Assembly: GCA_947306845.1 (NCBI GenBank)
Contig: CAMZHP010000060.1
Coordinates: 1 to 13,382 of the forward strand
DNA: 13,382 nt
DNA from: an uncultured Prevotellaceae bacterium
GTDB taxonomy: Bacteria > Bacteroidota > Bacteroidia > Bacteroidales > Bacteroidaceae
Direction: 5' to 3'
Shown here: piece after piece, positions 1 to 7,686 of the stretch
Numbering within the stretch: position 1 is the first letter of the stretch
Layout of the letters: every line of letters starts with the position of its first letter
Program-made: the position numbers and the translations under genes
Notes under the pieces: model-generated
The model's input: only the letters and a program-made list of their open reading frames with translations
What the model was told of the DNA's origin: nothing
Database searches by the model: none

Positions 1-376
1 ACTAAAAGGAAAAAGTTTCTTTTTTGAAAGGGGTACTTATGTGATGAAGATGATGTGTAATTGTTTTATTGAGATAAGCAACTTGTTGGATATATACAGC
101 TCATCCTAAGTCCATGACTCATTGTCGGATGTTCGTGGACGAAAATAACACAGTAAAGGAAAGCGAGTATTCTTAGATTTCTTCTTTTGTGACTTTCTTT
201 ATCAGGTTAAAGATAGCAAGCCTTCCGCTGAAGGTGAAGATAAAGAAATACAAGTAGGTGTCAAGAAAAAATCATATTTCTATCTGTAGGGAAGTATGTG
301 TTGGCAAGTATTGTCAGATATTGTAAAAGGTACAATAATCTGACAACCAGAACGTAGCAAGTTTCTTGTCCAACCT
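1..376. other. Gene-free stretch downstream of the polysaccharide operon
   Basis: I see no convincing gene here on either strand: all frames are broken by frequent stops. The only structure that stands out is the inverted repeat at 311-346, listed separately. On the minus strand, positions 176-271 hold 32 sense codons between two stops (TGA at 272-274, TAA at 173-175). They encode a hydrophobic patch followed by a charged tail (ending in KKVTKEEI), which resembles the C-terminus of a membrane protein. There is no start codon and no continuing frame upstream, so it could be a decayed gene remnant or chance. No TAnnTTTG-type promoter was found in this stretch. Confidence 0.6.
311..346 (-). terminator. 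Long AT-rich hairpin after the last operon gene
   Basis: The left arm TTGTCAGATATTGTA (311-325) and the right arm TACAATAATCTGACAA (331-346) are reverse complements except for one extra base, around a five-base AAAGG loop. The hairpin begins 31 bases past the end of the last operon gene, where a transcription end would be expected. Neither side carries a T tract, so it is not a classic intrinsic terminator. It may instead stabilise the mRNA 3' end, act in both directions, or be an unrelated inverted repeat. The structure is seen directly; the terminator role is inference. Confidence 0.45.
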
Positions 377-1429
377 CTATGATCGTGGGTTGAGTAAGCC
401 GAGCTGTTTCAGCAAAGATGGGGTGACAACATGATCGGTGTCATAATTCATGCACTGTGCCTGACAGGCCAGTCCCATCTCCCATGCTTTCTGTGGATGG
501 CGGATGACTCGCTCCATGGCATTGGCCAGCTCCTCCACATTCCGGTTGGGGACAATCCATCCTGTCTGGCCGTTTTTGATGATCTCTCCGTTGAGGCTCC
601 AGTCGGAAGCGATGACGGGCAGGCCGGCGATGAAAGCATCGATGAAAATGCCGGCAAACCCCTCTCCATAAAAAAAAGTGGGGAACAGCATGGCATCGTA
701 GCGCGAAAGCACGGTATAGTTCTCTGTCTGAAGCAGCTTGAGAAATCCCTTGTAGGTGATATTGGGTATTTTGCTGATTTCTCTGTTGAATTTCTCCTTG
801 TATTCTTCAGCGATGGAACCATAGAAATCAACGCTGAAAAGATGGGCCAACCCTTTTTCGTTCAATATCTCCGTAGCTTTGTTGATGTGGCTGCAACCTT
901 TATCCTCTGTTATTCTGGAGAGGAATACAAACCTGACAGGTGCATCAGTGGGGCGTGGCTCTTTGGTGGGGATGGATGGAATATGCTTGAAGTTGGGAAG
1001 CATCATCACATTATTCAAGCCACTGATATTCAATGATTCTTTCATCCGCTCTCCCTCGACGATGATGATTTTGGCATTCCTATATGGAGCTTTGCTGACA
1101 AAACCACAGTCCATCTGATGAGGCACATCGCCACCAACTACCCAGTAGATGACATCTTTGATTCTGAAAAAATGCAGGAGTTGCAAGATGATGTATGCAC
1201 CCCTTGTACTGGCTGAGACGATATACTTACTCTTGCGGTGGGTGATGACGGAAAAAATGGAAGAAATCGTTTTCCACACAGATTTCCGGCAGGCATTGGT
1301 GTCTATGATATCGAGACGGACCGACAGCTTCTCCAACTGTCGGGTGAGGTGTAGATTTTTCAAAGAGTCGCCGCTGACCATGCTCGAAGCAGCCCCCAAA
1401 GGTCCGATAAAATAGATCTTTTTTCCCAT
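377..1429 (-). CDS. Glycosyltransferase family 4 (GT-B fold), last gene of the operon
   Basis: A 350-residue retaining glycosyltransferase of the GT4 type, probably cytoplasmic or peripheral to the inner membrane, adding one sugar to the lipid-linked repeat unit. The N-terminal acceptor half begins MGKKIYFIGPLG. The C-terminal nucleotide-sugar half shows a donor phosphate-binding R172/K177 region (FLSRITEDKG), YKGFL at 226-230, and the segment GEGFAGIFIDAFIAGLPVIASDW. In that segment the usual EX7E pair appears as E256 and D264, a variant I recall from some bacterial GT4 subfamilies. The C-terminal region NGQTGWIVP is typical. The length is normal for the family. The gene starts 53 bases after the GT2 gene and is the last of the operon. 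Donor and acceptor sugars cannot be deduced. Family assignment is firm; the exact reaction is unknown. Confidence 0.9.
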   Translation of the reverse strand: MGKKIYFIGPLGAASSMVSGDSLKNLHLTRQLEKLSVRLDIIDTNACRKSVWKTISSIFSVITHRKSKYIVSASTRGAYIILQLLHFFRIKDVIYWVVGGDVPHQMDCGFVSKAPYRNAKIIIVEGERMKESLNISGLNNVMMLPNFKHIPSIPTKEPRPTDAPVRFVFLSRITEDKGCSHINKATEILNEKGLAHLFSVDFYGSIAEEYKEKFNREISKIPNITYKGFLKLLQTENYTVLSRYDAMLFPTFFYGEGFAGIFIDAFIAGLPVIASDWSLNGEIIKNGQTGWIVPNRNVEELANAMERVIRHPQKAWEMGLACQAQCMNYDTDHVVTPSLLKQLGLLNPRS

Positions 1430-1482
1430 CTGACAATATTCGGGTGAATATCTTGATTACAATCAGACTATAGTTGGTTGGT

Positions 1483-2610
1483 TCAGCGGTCCAAGGTATA
1501 GTTCATTGTCTTGTATCTGAACAAATTGCATAATCCCCAAAGGTATCCAATGCCATAGGATAGGTGCAGACAGAAGAAAGTGATAGGGATGTATATGCAA
1601 AGCAAGGGCTTGGAATGCTTGATGGCCTGATAAACGCCAACGGAGATAGTGATGATAAAGTATAAAAGCAGTACGGAGAGATAAATCTTGAGAAAAAGAG
1701 GACTGAACAGGCTTAAGATCAGTCCGAAAATCAAACCAAAGACGAACAATGGCGGAACAAATTGCCTGCATGAAACAGCGTTGCCTACTTTCTTGTTGAC
1801 AAGCGGTTTCCATAGTCCGTATTGATAATACATCTTGAACAGTTTGGTAAGGCTGTCTCTGGGATAGTATTTCATGGTCACTTCCGGAATCAGGTAGATT
1901 TTGCCACCTGCCCTTCTTATTCTTCCATTGATTTCCTCATCCTCGTTTCTCAGCATCTCCTCATCGAACATACCCACTTTCTCGAAAAGGCTTTTCTTAA
2001 AACAGCCAAAGGGCACGGTGTCGGTTTCGACAATGCTTGTGCTTCCAATCCGGAACAGTGATGATCCGACACCAAACGGGTGACTCAGGCAGGTGGCGAT
2101 GGCGTGACATTTCACAGAATCGTTAGCTGGGGTGGTGATCAGCATTCCTCCCACATTCCATGCATCCAGCTCAATCATCTTCTCCACCAGGGTCGAGATA
2201 TAATAAGGGGGATATACGGAGTGCGAGTCCATCCTCACGATGATTTCGCCTTTGGCTTTTTTTATGCCAATGTTGAGTGCACAAGGGACGTTTTTCTTGG
2301 GGTTGTCAAGCAAGGAAATCCTCCCATCTTTCTCCTTCATCCGACTGACAATGTCACGAGTGCCGTCGGTACTCATCCCATCGACAATCAGAATTTCCAT
2401 CAATTCTTTGGGGTAATCTTGGCAGGTCACCGAATTGAGACAATCCTCAATGATTTTGGCTTCGTTGAGGACAGGAATGACGATGGATACGAATTGGGTG
2501 GGAAGAGACATTTTGAAAATGTGTTTTTGGGGTGTGATGGTTTCTGTGCTTGGCATGCTTGCAGGATTGCAAGATGGATGCTTGGTCAACGGGGAAGGAT
2601 TGGAAGTCAT
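1483..2610 (-). CDS. Glycosyltransferase family 2 with C-terminal membrane region (ExoA-like)
   Basis: A 375-residue inverting GT-A glycosyltransferase that extends the polysaccharide repeat unit at the inner membrane. The nucleotide-binding start VSIVIPVLNE is at residues 41-50, followed by LIVDGMSTDGT near 75-84, a DxD-like MDSH at 127-130, and the acceptor/catalytic RNEDEEINGR at 221-230. Three hydrophobic segments (about 284-302, 307-325 and 338-358) anchor the C-terminus, as in ExoA-like succinoglycan glycosyltransferases. The start at 2610 directly abuts the fcl stop (TAAATG), which favours translational coupling. However, the first 33 residues are polar and low in complexity, and the ATG at 2511 (MSLPTQFVSIVIP) gives the usual family N-terminus, so the true start may be there. 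The sugar specificity is unknown. Confidence 0.9.
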   Translation of the reverse strand: MTSNPSPLTKHPSCNPASMPSTETITPQKHIFKMSLPTQFVSIVIPVLNEAKIIEDCLNSVTCQDYPKELMEILIVDGMSTDGTRDIVSRMKEKDGRISLLDNPKKNVPCALNIGIKKAKGEIIVRMDSHSVYPPYYISTLVEKMIELDAWNVGGMLITTPANDSVKCHAIATCLSHPFGVGSSLFRIGSTSIVETDTVPFGCFKKSLFEKVGMFDEEMLRNEDEEINGRIRRAGGKIYLIPEVTMKYYPRDSLTKLFKMYYQYGLWKPLVNKKVGNAVSCRQFVPPLFVFGLIFGLILSLFSPLFLKIYLSVLLLYFIITISVGVYQAIKHSKPLLCIYIPITFFCLHLSYGIGYLWGLCNLFRYKTMNYTLDR

Positions 2611-3699
2611 TTATCGTGTCGTTGAGTGTGAATACCATGTGTACAATCGATGGATGCCCTCGTCAATGTCCACCTTGTGATGCCATCCCAGTTGGTGGAG
2701 TTTGCTGACGTCGATCAGTTTTCTCGGTGTGCCGTCGGGCTTGGTGACATCCCACAGCAATGCACCTTTGAAGCCGGTTTCCGCTACCACCTTCTCTGCC
2801 AGCTCACGGATGGTAAGTTCCTTTCCTGTGCCCACATTGATGTGGCAGTTGCGAATTTCAGTATCACCGGGTGCATAAGTGTCGGAGAAACTGACATTCA
2901 GCAAGACGTGGACGCTGGCATCTGCCATATCCTCGCTCCAGAGAAATTCGCGTAGAGGGGTGCCGGTGCCCCAAAGAGTGACGGATTCGGGGGTGATACC
3001 ATATTTAAGAAGCACGGCAAGGATCTCTTCTTTGGAATGGCTGCCGCCGACTCCTTCCACGGGACGTGCGGTGAGGTCGCTGCGCACAGTCTCCCAGTTG
3101 TCTTCGTTGAGACATTTGGCTAAGTGCAGCTTACGGATGATGGCTGGCAAAACATGGCTGCGCTCCAGATCGAAATTGTCATTTGGACCATAGAGATTGG
3201 TTGGCATCACAGCCACATAGTCGCAGCCATATTGCAGGGCAAAACTCTCGCACATCTTGAGGCCGGCTATCTTGGCAATCGCGTAGGGCTCATTGGTATA
3301 TTCCAAAGGAGAGGTGAGCAGTGCATCCTCATGCATGGGCTGAGGTGCCTCACGGGGATAGATGCAGGTAGAGCCAAGGAAAAGGAGTTTTTTCACACCA
3401 TGGCGGAAACTCTCACCGATAACGTTCTGCTGAATCTGCAGGTTTTGGTAGATGAAGTCAGCGCGGTATCGGGAGTTGGCCATGATGCCACCCACATGTG
3501 CTGCGGCAAGTACAACGGCATCGGGTTGCTGCTCATCAAAAAACTGGCGGACTGCCACGGAGTCGAGCAGGTCGAGCTCACGGTGCGTGCGTCCGACAAG
3601 GTTGGTGTAGCCACGTTGAAGCAGGTTATTCCAGATGGCAGATCCCACTAGTCCGCGGTGGCCTGCCACGTATATCTTGGATTGTTGTAGGAGAGTCAT
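2611..3699 (-). CDS. fcl: GDP-L-fucose synthase
   Basis: This NADPH-dependent short-chain dehydrogenase/reductase epimerises and reduces GDP-4-keto-6-deoxy-D-mannose to GDP-L-fucose in the cytoplasm, the last step of de novo GDP-fucose synthesis. The nucleotide-binding loop GHRGLVG lies at residues 13-19. The catalytic set is visible as S110, C112, Y139 and K143 (GSTCIYP and EPYAIAK), matching the E. coli enzyme with an offset of three. NLYGPNDNFD follows. At 362 residues it is about 40 longer than the E. coli protein. The extra segment (around LAKCLNEDNWETVRSD to SHSKEEILAVLLKYG) before GTGTPLREFLW is, from memory, usual in Bacteroidota homologues. It starts five bases after gmd, forming a GDP-fucose cassette. 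Also called wcaG. Confidence 0.96.
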   Translation of the reverse strand: MTLLQQSKIYVAGHRGLVGSAIWNNLLQRGYTNLVGRTHRELDLLDSVAVRQFFDEQQPDAVVLAAAHVGGIMANSRYRADFIYQNLQIQQNVIGESFRHGVKKLLFLGSTCIYPREAPQPMHEDALLTSPLEYTNEPYAIAKIAGLKMCESFALQYGCDYVAVMPTNLYGPNDNFDLERSHVLPAIIRKLHLAKCLNEDNWETVRSDLTARPVEGVGGSHSKEEILAVLLKYGITPESVTLWGTGTPLREFLWSEDMADASVHVLLNVSFSDTYAPGDTEIRNCHINVGTGKELTIRELAEKVVAETGFKGALLWDVTKPDGTPRKLIDVSKLHQLGWHHKVDIDEGIHRLYTWYSHSTTR

Positions 3700-3704
3700 A
3701 GTAT

Positions 3705-4790
3705 TTATTCGGGTAGCTGAGCCTTTAGGTAAAGTTTTCTGACAAATTTCATATCATGCTCAATCATGATGCGAATTAGTTCGGCAAAAGGAGTCTTGCG
3801 TGGGTTCCATCCCAGGCGCTCGCGGGCTTTGGTGGGGTCACCGAGCAGCTGCTCGACTTCAGCAGGCCGGAAATACTTGGGGTCGACCTCAACGATGACG
3901 CGCCCGGTGTTGCGGTCTATGCCTTGTTCAGCCACTCCTTCTCCTCTCCATTCCAAATGGATGCCCACTGCCTCGAAGGCCAGCGTGGCAAATTCCCTGA
4001 CAGTGTGATACTCACCAGTGGCGATGACAAAGTCGTCGGGCTCAGGCTGTTGGAGAATCATCCACATGCACTCGATATAGTCTTTGGCATATCCCCAGTC
4101 GCGGAGTGAGTTGAGATTGCCAAGATAGAGCTTGTCTTGGAAGCCCTGTGCGATACGGGCGGCAGCCAATGTAATCTTTCGGGTTACAAAATTTTCGCCA
4201 CGACGCTCACTTTCATGGTTGAAGAGGATGCCATTACAGCAGTACATCCCATAGCTCTCGCGGTAGTTCTTCATAATCCAGAAGCCATAGAGCTTGGCTA
4301 CTGCATAAGGAGAGCGGGGATAGAATGGGGTTGTCTCCTTCTGAGGTACTTCCTGCACTTTCCCGTACAGTTCGGACGTTGATGCTTGGTAGATGCGGCA
4401 TTGCTTCTCCAAGCCGCAGATGCGCACTGCCTCAAGCAGGCGAAGCACGCCCACAGCATCTGTGTCGGCAGTGTATTCAGGGACATCAAAAGACACCTTG
4501 ACATGGCTCTGTGCGGCGAGATTGTAGATTTCTGTGGGCCTTACCTCGCCTATGATGCGGATGAGTGATGATGAGTCGGTCATGTCGGCCCAATGAAGGT
4601 TGACCAGACGCTTTTTCTTCATGTCACGAACCCACTCGTCGAGGTAAAGGTGTTCTATGCGCCCTGTGTTGAAGGATGATGACCTCCTGAGAAGGCCGTG
4701 CACCTCATAGCCTTTGTCGATGAGGAACTCTGCCAGATAGGAGCCATCTTGGCCGGTGATGCCGGTGATGAGTGCTGTTTTGTCTTTCAT
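3705..4790 (-). CDS. gmd: GDP-mannose 4,6-dehydratase
   Basis: This enzyme converts GDP-D-mannose to GDP-4-keto-6-deoxy-D-mannose, the branch point to GDP-L-fucose (and also to GDP-rhamnose, GDP-perosamine and others). It is an extended short-chain dehydrogenase. The NADP-binding loop GITGQDG is at residues 10-16, [16 protein letters not shown] follows, and STSELYG at 137-143 gives T138 and E140. Y162 and K166 (SPYAVAK) complete the catalytic set, all six residues later than in the E. coli enzyme. The length of 361 residues is close to the family norm. It lies between manC and fcl, so the product is very probably channelled to GDP-fucose. A gap of 43 bases separates it from manC. Confidence 0.97.
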   Translation of the reverse strand: MKDKTALITGITGQDGSYLAEFLIDKGYEVHGLLRRSSSFNTGRIEHLYLDEWVRDMKKKRLVNLHWADMTDSSSLIRIIGEVRPTEIYNLAAQSHVKVSFDVPEYTADTDAVGVLRLLEAVRICGLEKQCRIYQASTSELYGKVQEVPQKETTPFYPRSPYAVAKLYGFWIMKNYRESYGMYCCNGILFNHESERRGENFVTRKITLAAARIAQGFQDKLYLGNLNSLRDWGYAKDYIECMWMILQQPEPDDFVIATGEYHTVREFATLAFEAVGIHLEWRGEGVAEQGIDRNTGRVIVEVDPKYFRPAEVEQLLGDPTKARERLGWNPRKTPFAELIRIMIEHDMKFVRKLYLKAQLPE

Positions 4791-4833
4791 TTCTTATAAA
4801 ATAGGATGGTTGGGAATCGGGTGAATCAAGGCA

Positions 4834-5901
4834 TCAACCTTCTCCTGAGAATTGCTTGATCTTCTGCTCCTCGCTGAGACGGCAGATGAGCAGCGTGTTG
4901 TCTTTCTCTGCGATGATATAGCCATCAAGACCCTGAATGACTACCTTGCGCTCTTCCGTGGTATGGATAATGCAGTTGTGGGTATCGAACAGGGAGATGT
5001 TGTTGCCTATCTTGCTGTTGCCGTAAAGATCTTTGGGAGTCTGCACCATGAGTGATCCCCAGGTGCCTAGGTCACTCCATCCGAAGTCCGCTGGACAGAC
5101 AAATATTTCGGAGGCTTTCTCCATGATGGCATAGTCGACGGAGATACTCTCACATTCGGGATAGCGGAGGTCGATGGCGGCCTGTTCCTCTGGAGTGCCG
5201 AGGATGGGGAACATGTTTTCGAAAATCTTTGACATCGCGGGCTTGTACACCCTGAAGGCATTGACGATCGTACTCACGCTCCAGATGAAGATGCCGGCAT
5301 TCCAGAAATAACTCTTGTTCTTGATATATTCTTCGGCGGTGGCGGCATCGGGTTTCTCACGGAAGGAATCAACCCGGAAAATCTCCTTGTTGCGCAGCGA
5401 ACTGGCTGTCAGGTCTGCCTGTATGTATCCATAGCCAGTTTCAGGACGGATCGGCTTCATGCCGAGAGTGACAATGGCGTCGGTCTCGCCAGTGAACTGA
5501 AGGCATGAGGAGACCACGCGTTTGAATTCGCTGCTGTTGGTCACAATATGGTCGCTCGGTGTCACCACCACGTTGGCTTTGGGGTCTTCTTTCTTGATTC
5601 GCCAACTCACGTATGCGATGCAGGGAGCGGTGTTGCGACGACAGGGTTCGCAAAGGATGTGCTCCGTGGGAATCTGAGGCAACTGTTCATGCACGATGTC
5701 TGCGTACTTGGCGTTGGTTACCACCCAGATATTATCTGGATCGCAGATGCCTTCAAAACGGTCGATGGTGAGTTGTAGCAAAGTGCGCCCAACACCCAGC
5801 ACATCAATGAACTGTTTCGGCTTCTCTGCTGTACTCATAGGCCAGAAGCGGCTTCCGATGCCTCCTGCCATAATAACAAGGTGATTCCTTTTGTTTGCCA
5901 T
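4834..5901 (-). CDS. manC: Mannose-1-phosphate guanylyltransferase (GDP-mannose pyrophosphorylase)
   Basis: Makes GDP-mannose from mannose-1-phosphate and GTP, feeding Gmd next in the operon. The pyrophosphorylase signature is clear: VIMAGGIGSRFWP near residues 9-21 and EKPKQF at 26-31. Further family motifs are EPCRRNTAPCI near 85-95, VTPSDHIV at 113-120, ETGYGYI at 154-160, REKP at 181-184 and FWNAGIF at 199-205. At 355 residues it contains only the nucleotidyltransferase domain plus a short C-terminal region. The fused phosphomannose isomerase domain of the approximately 470-residue proteobacterial ManC is absent, so mannose-6-phosphate must come from elsewhere. No phosphomannomutase (manB) lies in the window, so mannose-1-phosphate must also be supplied from outside. 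Confidence 0.96.
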   Translation of the reverse strand: MANKRNHLVIMAGGIGSRFWPMSTAEKPKQFIDVLGVGRTLLQLTIDRFEGICDPDNIWVVTNAKYADIVHEQLPQIPTEHILCEPCRRNTAPCIAYVSWRIKKEDPKANVVVTPSDHIVTNSSEFKRVVSSCLQFTGETDAIVTLGMKPIRPETGYGYIQADLTASSLRNKEIFRVDSFREKPDAATAEEYIKNKSYFWNAGIFIWSVSTIVNAFRVYKPAMSKIFENMFPILGTPEEQAAIDLRYPECESISVDYAIMEKASEIFVCPADFGWSDLGTWGSLMVQTPKDLYGNSKIGNNISLFDTHNCIIHTTEERKVVIQGLDGYIIAEKDNTLLICRLSEEQKIKQFSGEG

Positions 5902-5949
5902 ATTTTGATATCTTTAATGGTTAACTTGGTTGTATTCTGTGGCTTAGCC

Positions 5950-7083
5950 TTAATCGTAGTCCTCTTCGTCCTTGTGTTTGAAATAATAGCGCAGATCCCG
6001 CAAAGGCATCCAGAAGGCTTCTGTGGGATAATGGCGAAGCAAACGGTATTTAAATACAGTCAATACAAGAAAGCGGTTGACGTGCCCTTTAACTCCCTCT
6101 AGCGAATCGGTTAGACGATGTTCATGCTTGCCGAAGTTGCCTGCCTCCAGAATCTCATTGAGCAGGAACTCACCCTCGCCTTTATGGGGCTTGATGTAGA
6201 GGTACTTTTCTTCCAGACCCAGAAATTCATGGAGGACATACATCATCGCTCTAGAGAATTTTTTTAGATTGAAACTATTGAGTACAGAGATCAGTGCCTC
6301 ATTGGCTCCCGGGGTGATGCCATCATTGTAGCGCTTGCGCATCAGGTAAAAGTAATCAATAATCTGACGTAATCCGATACCTTCGTCGATGAAATGTCTG
6401 AAGATATGATGGAGCTGGTAAAATGCATTGAACTCATTAGTGGGAGCTGTGAACTTGTATTTACCGTCGGATGAGGACACCCAGTGCTCAAACTGCTCTT
6501 CTGCTTGGGTGTCGTAAAACGCCCACATTTTCTTATTCATGTAAGGATTGAACGTGCGGGAGGGATGAAAGTGCACCTCTACCGAAGTTTCCTTGAACAT
6601 GGGGAAGTCAACGTGCAGGGAACCCGCGTGCATGTTGTAGTATTTTGTGGTGAAAGCCAGTATCTCTTCACGAGTGCCCTCCAACCATATATCGATGTCA
6701 CCGGAGGTGCGGAGCATGGGATCAGGATACATGAGTGCGTTGCCCTGGCCTTTGAGGATACAATTGCGGAATCCTTGTTCGCGGAACCATTCAGATGCTT
6801 TTTGTGCCCGCTCAAAGACTCCTGTGTTGGATTTACGCAACAGATAGTCCTCGAATACCCATTCCATGACATCATCATCGGTGGGCTTGTTTCCCAAAAA
6901 ATCTTCTTTCTTCAGCTTTCCGTCTTTCATCAGCACTGTGGGGATATACAATCCCACTATCGTATGCTTCTTGCCGAATTCCAGCAGCTCATGCCAGTTG
7001 ATGTCCTTGATGTTTGGGGGAACGGGAAGATGGTCGTTGAGGCAGAACTTCAGTAGTTCCAAATATGCCTTATCTTTTTCCAT
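5950..7083 (-). CDS. Nucleotidyltransferase-family protein (putative NTP_transf_5), role unknown
   Basis: A 377-residue soluble protein without a signal peptide or membrane segment. The core FRNCILKGQGNALMYPDP (about residues 106-122) followed by TSGDIDIWL (127-134), with acidic D129 and D131, matches the metal-binding part of a nucleotidyltransferase (polymerase-beta-like) fold. A further EVHFHPS motif lies at 169-175. This layout fits the uncharacterised nucleotidyltransferase family I know as NTP_transf_5 (PF14907). Members are often found in bacterial polysaccharide and natural-product clusters, but I know of no proven substrate. Here it sits between the initiating sugar-phosphate transferase (12 bases upstream) and manC (48 bases downstream), so it is expressed with glycan genes. 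Nucleotidyl transfer to a glycan intermediate or a regulatory protein is possible but unproven. Confidence 0.8.
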   Translation of the reverse strand: MEKDKAYLELLKFCLNDHLPVPPNIKDINWHELLEFGKKHTIVGLYIPTVLMKDGKLKKEDFLGNKPTDDDVMEWVFEDYLLRKSNTGVFERAQKASEWFREQGFRNCILKGQGNALMYPDPMLRTSGDIDIWLEGTREEILAFTTKYYNMHAGSLHVDFPMFKETSVEVHFHPSRTFNPYMNKKMWAFYDTQAEEQFEHWVSSSDGKYKFTAPTNEFNAFYQLHHIFRHFIDEGIGLRQIIDYFYLMRKRYNDGITPGANEALISVLNSFNLKKFSRAMMYVLHEFLGLEEKYLYIKPHKGEGEFLLNEILEAGNFGKHEHRLTDSLEGVKGHVNRFLVLTVFKYRLLRHYPTEAFWMPLRDLRYYFKHKDEEDYD

Positions 7084-7095
7084 GTATGGTCAGAG

Positions 7096-7686
7096 TTAAT
7101 GTTTGGATATCTTTGCGACCGTGAGGAATATGATTTTGAAATATTCCTTCAGTGTTCGGTTGTTGATATATCTCAGATTGTATTGTATTTTTTTTGGCAT
7201 GATTTCCTCGACGTACATGCGTTCTGGGTTGTCGCTTTTTCCGAGGAGTTCATTCTCATTGGAAAACTCAATGGATGCATAGTCTGTGATGCCAGGGTTC
7301 ACACTTAACACCACACGTTGGGAGGGTGTGTACAGTCTGACATATTTCTCCACTTCAGGACGTGGACCCACTAAACTCATCTCACCGATAAATACGTTCC
7401 AAAGTTGTGGAAGCTCGTCCAGTTTGTACTTGCGGATATAATATCCGGCTTTTGTGATACGAGTGTCCTTGCCTCCTACTGTGATGAGACGGCCGCGGTC
7501 GGAACCTCTGTGCATGGTGCGGAACTTGTACAGCCTGAATGGGATGCCATTTTTTCCGATACGCTTCTGCGAGTAGAATCCAGGTCCGCGGCTGCTGCTG
7601 CGAATGATGATATAGATGACCAGAAAGACAGGTGATAGCAAGGTCAGACCTAAGCCTGAAAGGAGGATGTCGAAAAATCTGATCAT
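7096..7686 (-). CDS. Initiating undecaprenyl-phosphate sugar phosphotransferase (PglC/WcfS-like)
   Basis: A small monotopic phosphoglycosyl transferase that moves a sugar-1-phosphate from a UDP-sugar to undecaprenyl phosphate, the first committed step of repeat-unit assembly at the inner leaflet. At 196 residues it has only the catalytic core, like PglC, and lacks the N-terminal membrane domain of WcaJ/WbaP. Residues 6-29 form the re-entrant membrane helix with S18-P19. FYSQKRIGKNG (37-47), FRLYKFRTM (50-58), the catalytic D90-E91 in KLDELPQLWNVF, MSLVGPRPE (103-111) and NPGITDYAS (130-138) are all present. Its start overlaps the stop of the aminotransferase gene by one base (TAATG). This pairing resembles WcfR/WcfS of Bacteroides fragilis polysaccharide A, which suggests an amino-deoxy sugar as substrate (inference). 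Confidence 0.94.
   Translation of the reverse strand: MIRFFDILLSGLGLTLLSPVFLVIYIIIRSSSRGPGFYSQKRIGKNGIPFRLYKFRTMHRGSDRGRLITVGGKDTRITKAGYYIRKYKLDELPQLWNVFIGEMSLVGPRPEVEKYVRLYTPSQRVVLSVNPGITDYASIEFSNENELLGKSDNPERMYVEEIMPKKIQYNLRYINNRTLKEYFKIIFLTVAKISKH

Noticed and set aside
311..346. Invertible promoter of the Bacteroides capsule type
   Set aside because: Such promoters need two separated inverted repeats flanking a promoter upstream of the operon. This is a single hairpin with a five-base loop at the downstream end.
431..1036. 201-codon open frame on the plus strand
   Set aside because: It lies fully antisense to the well-supported GT4 gene, shows no family motif, and is a frame shadow.
2080..2625. 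181-codon open frame on the plus strand
   Set aside because: Antisense to the GT2 gene; the translation has no recognisable domain.
3124..3651. 175-codon open frame on the plus strand
   Set aside because: Antisense to fcl, whose catalytic residues are all present on the other strand.
6484..7056. 190-codon open frame on the plus strand
   Set aside because: Antisense to the nucleotidyltransferase-family gene; no motif and no separate promoter.
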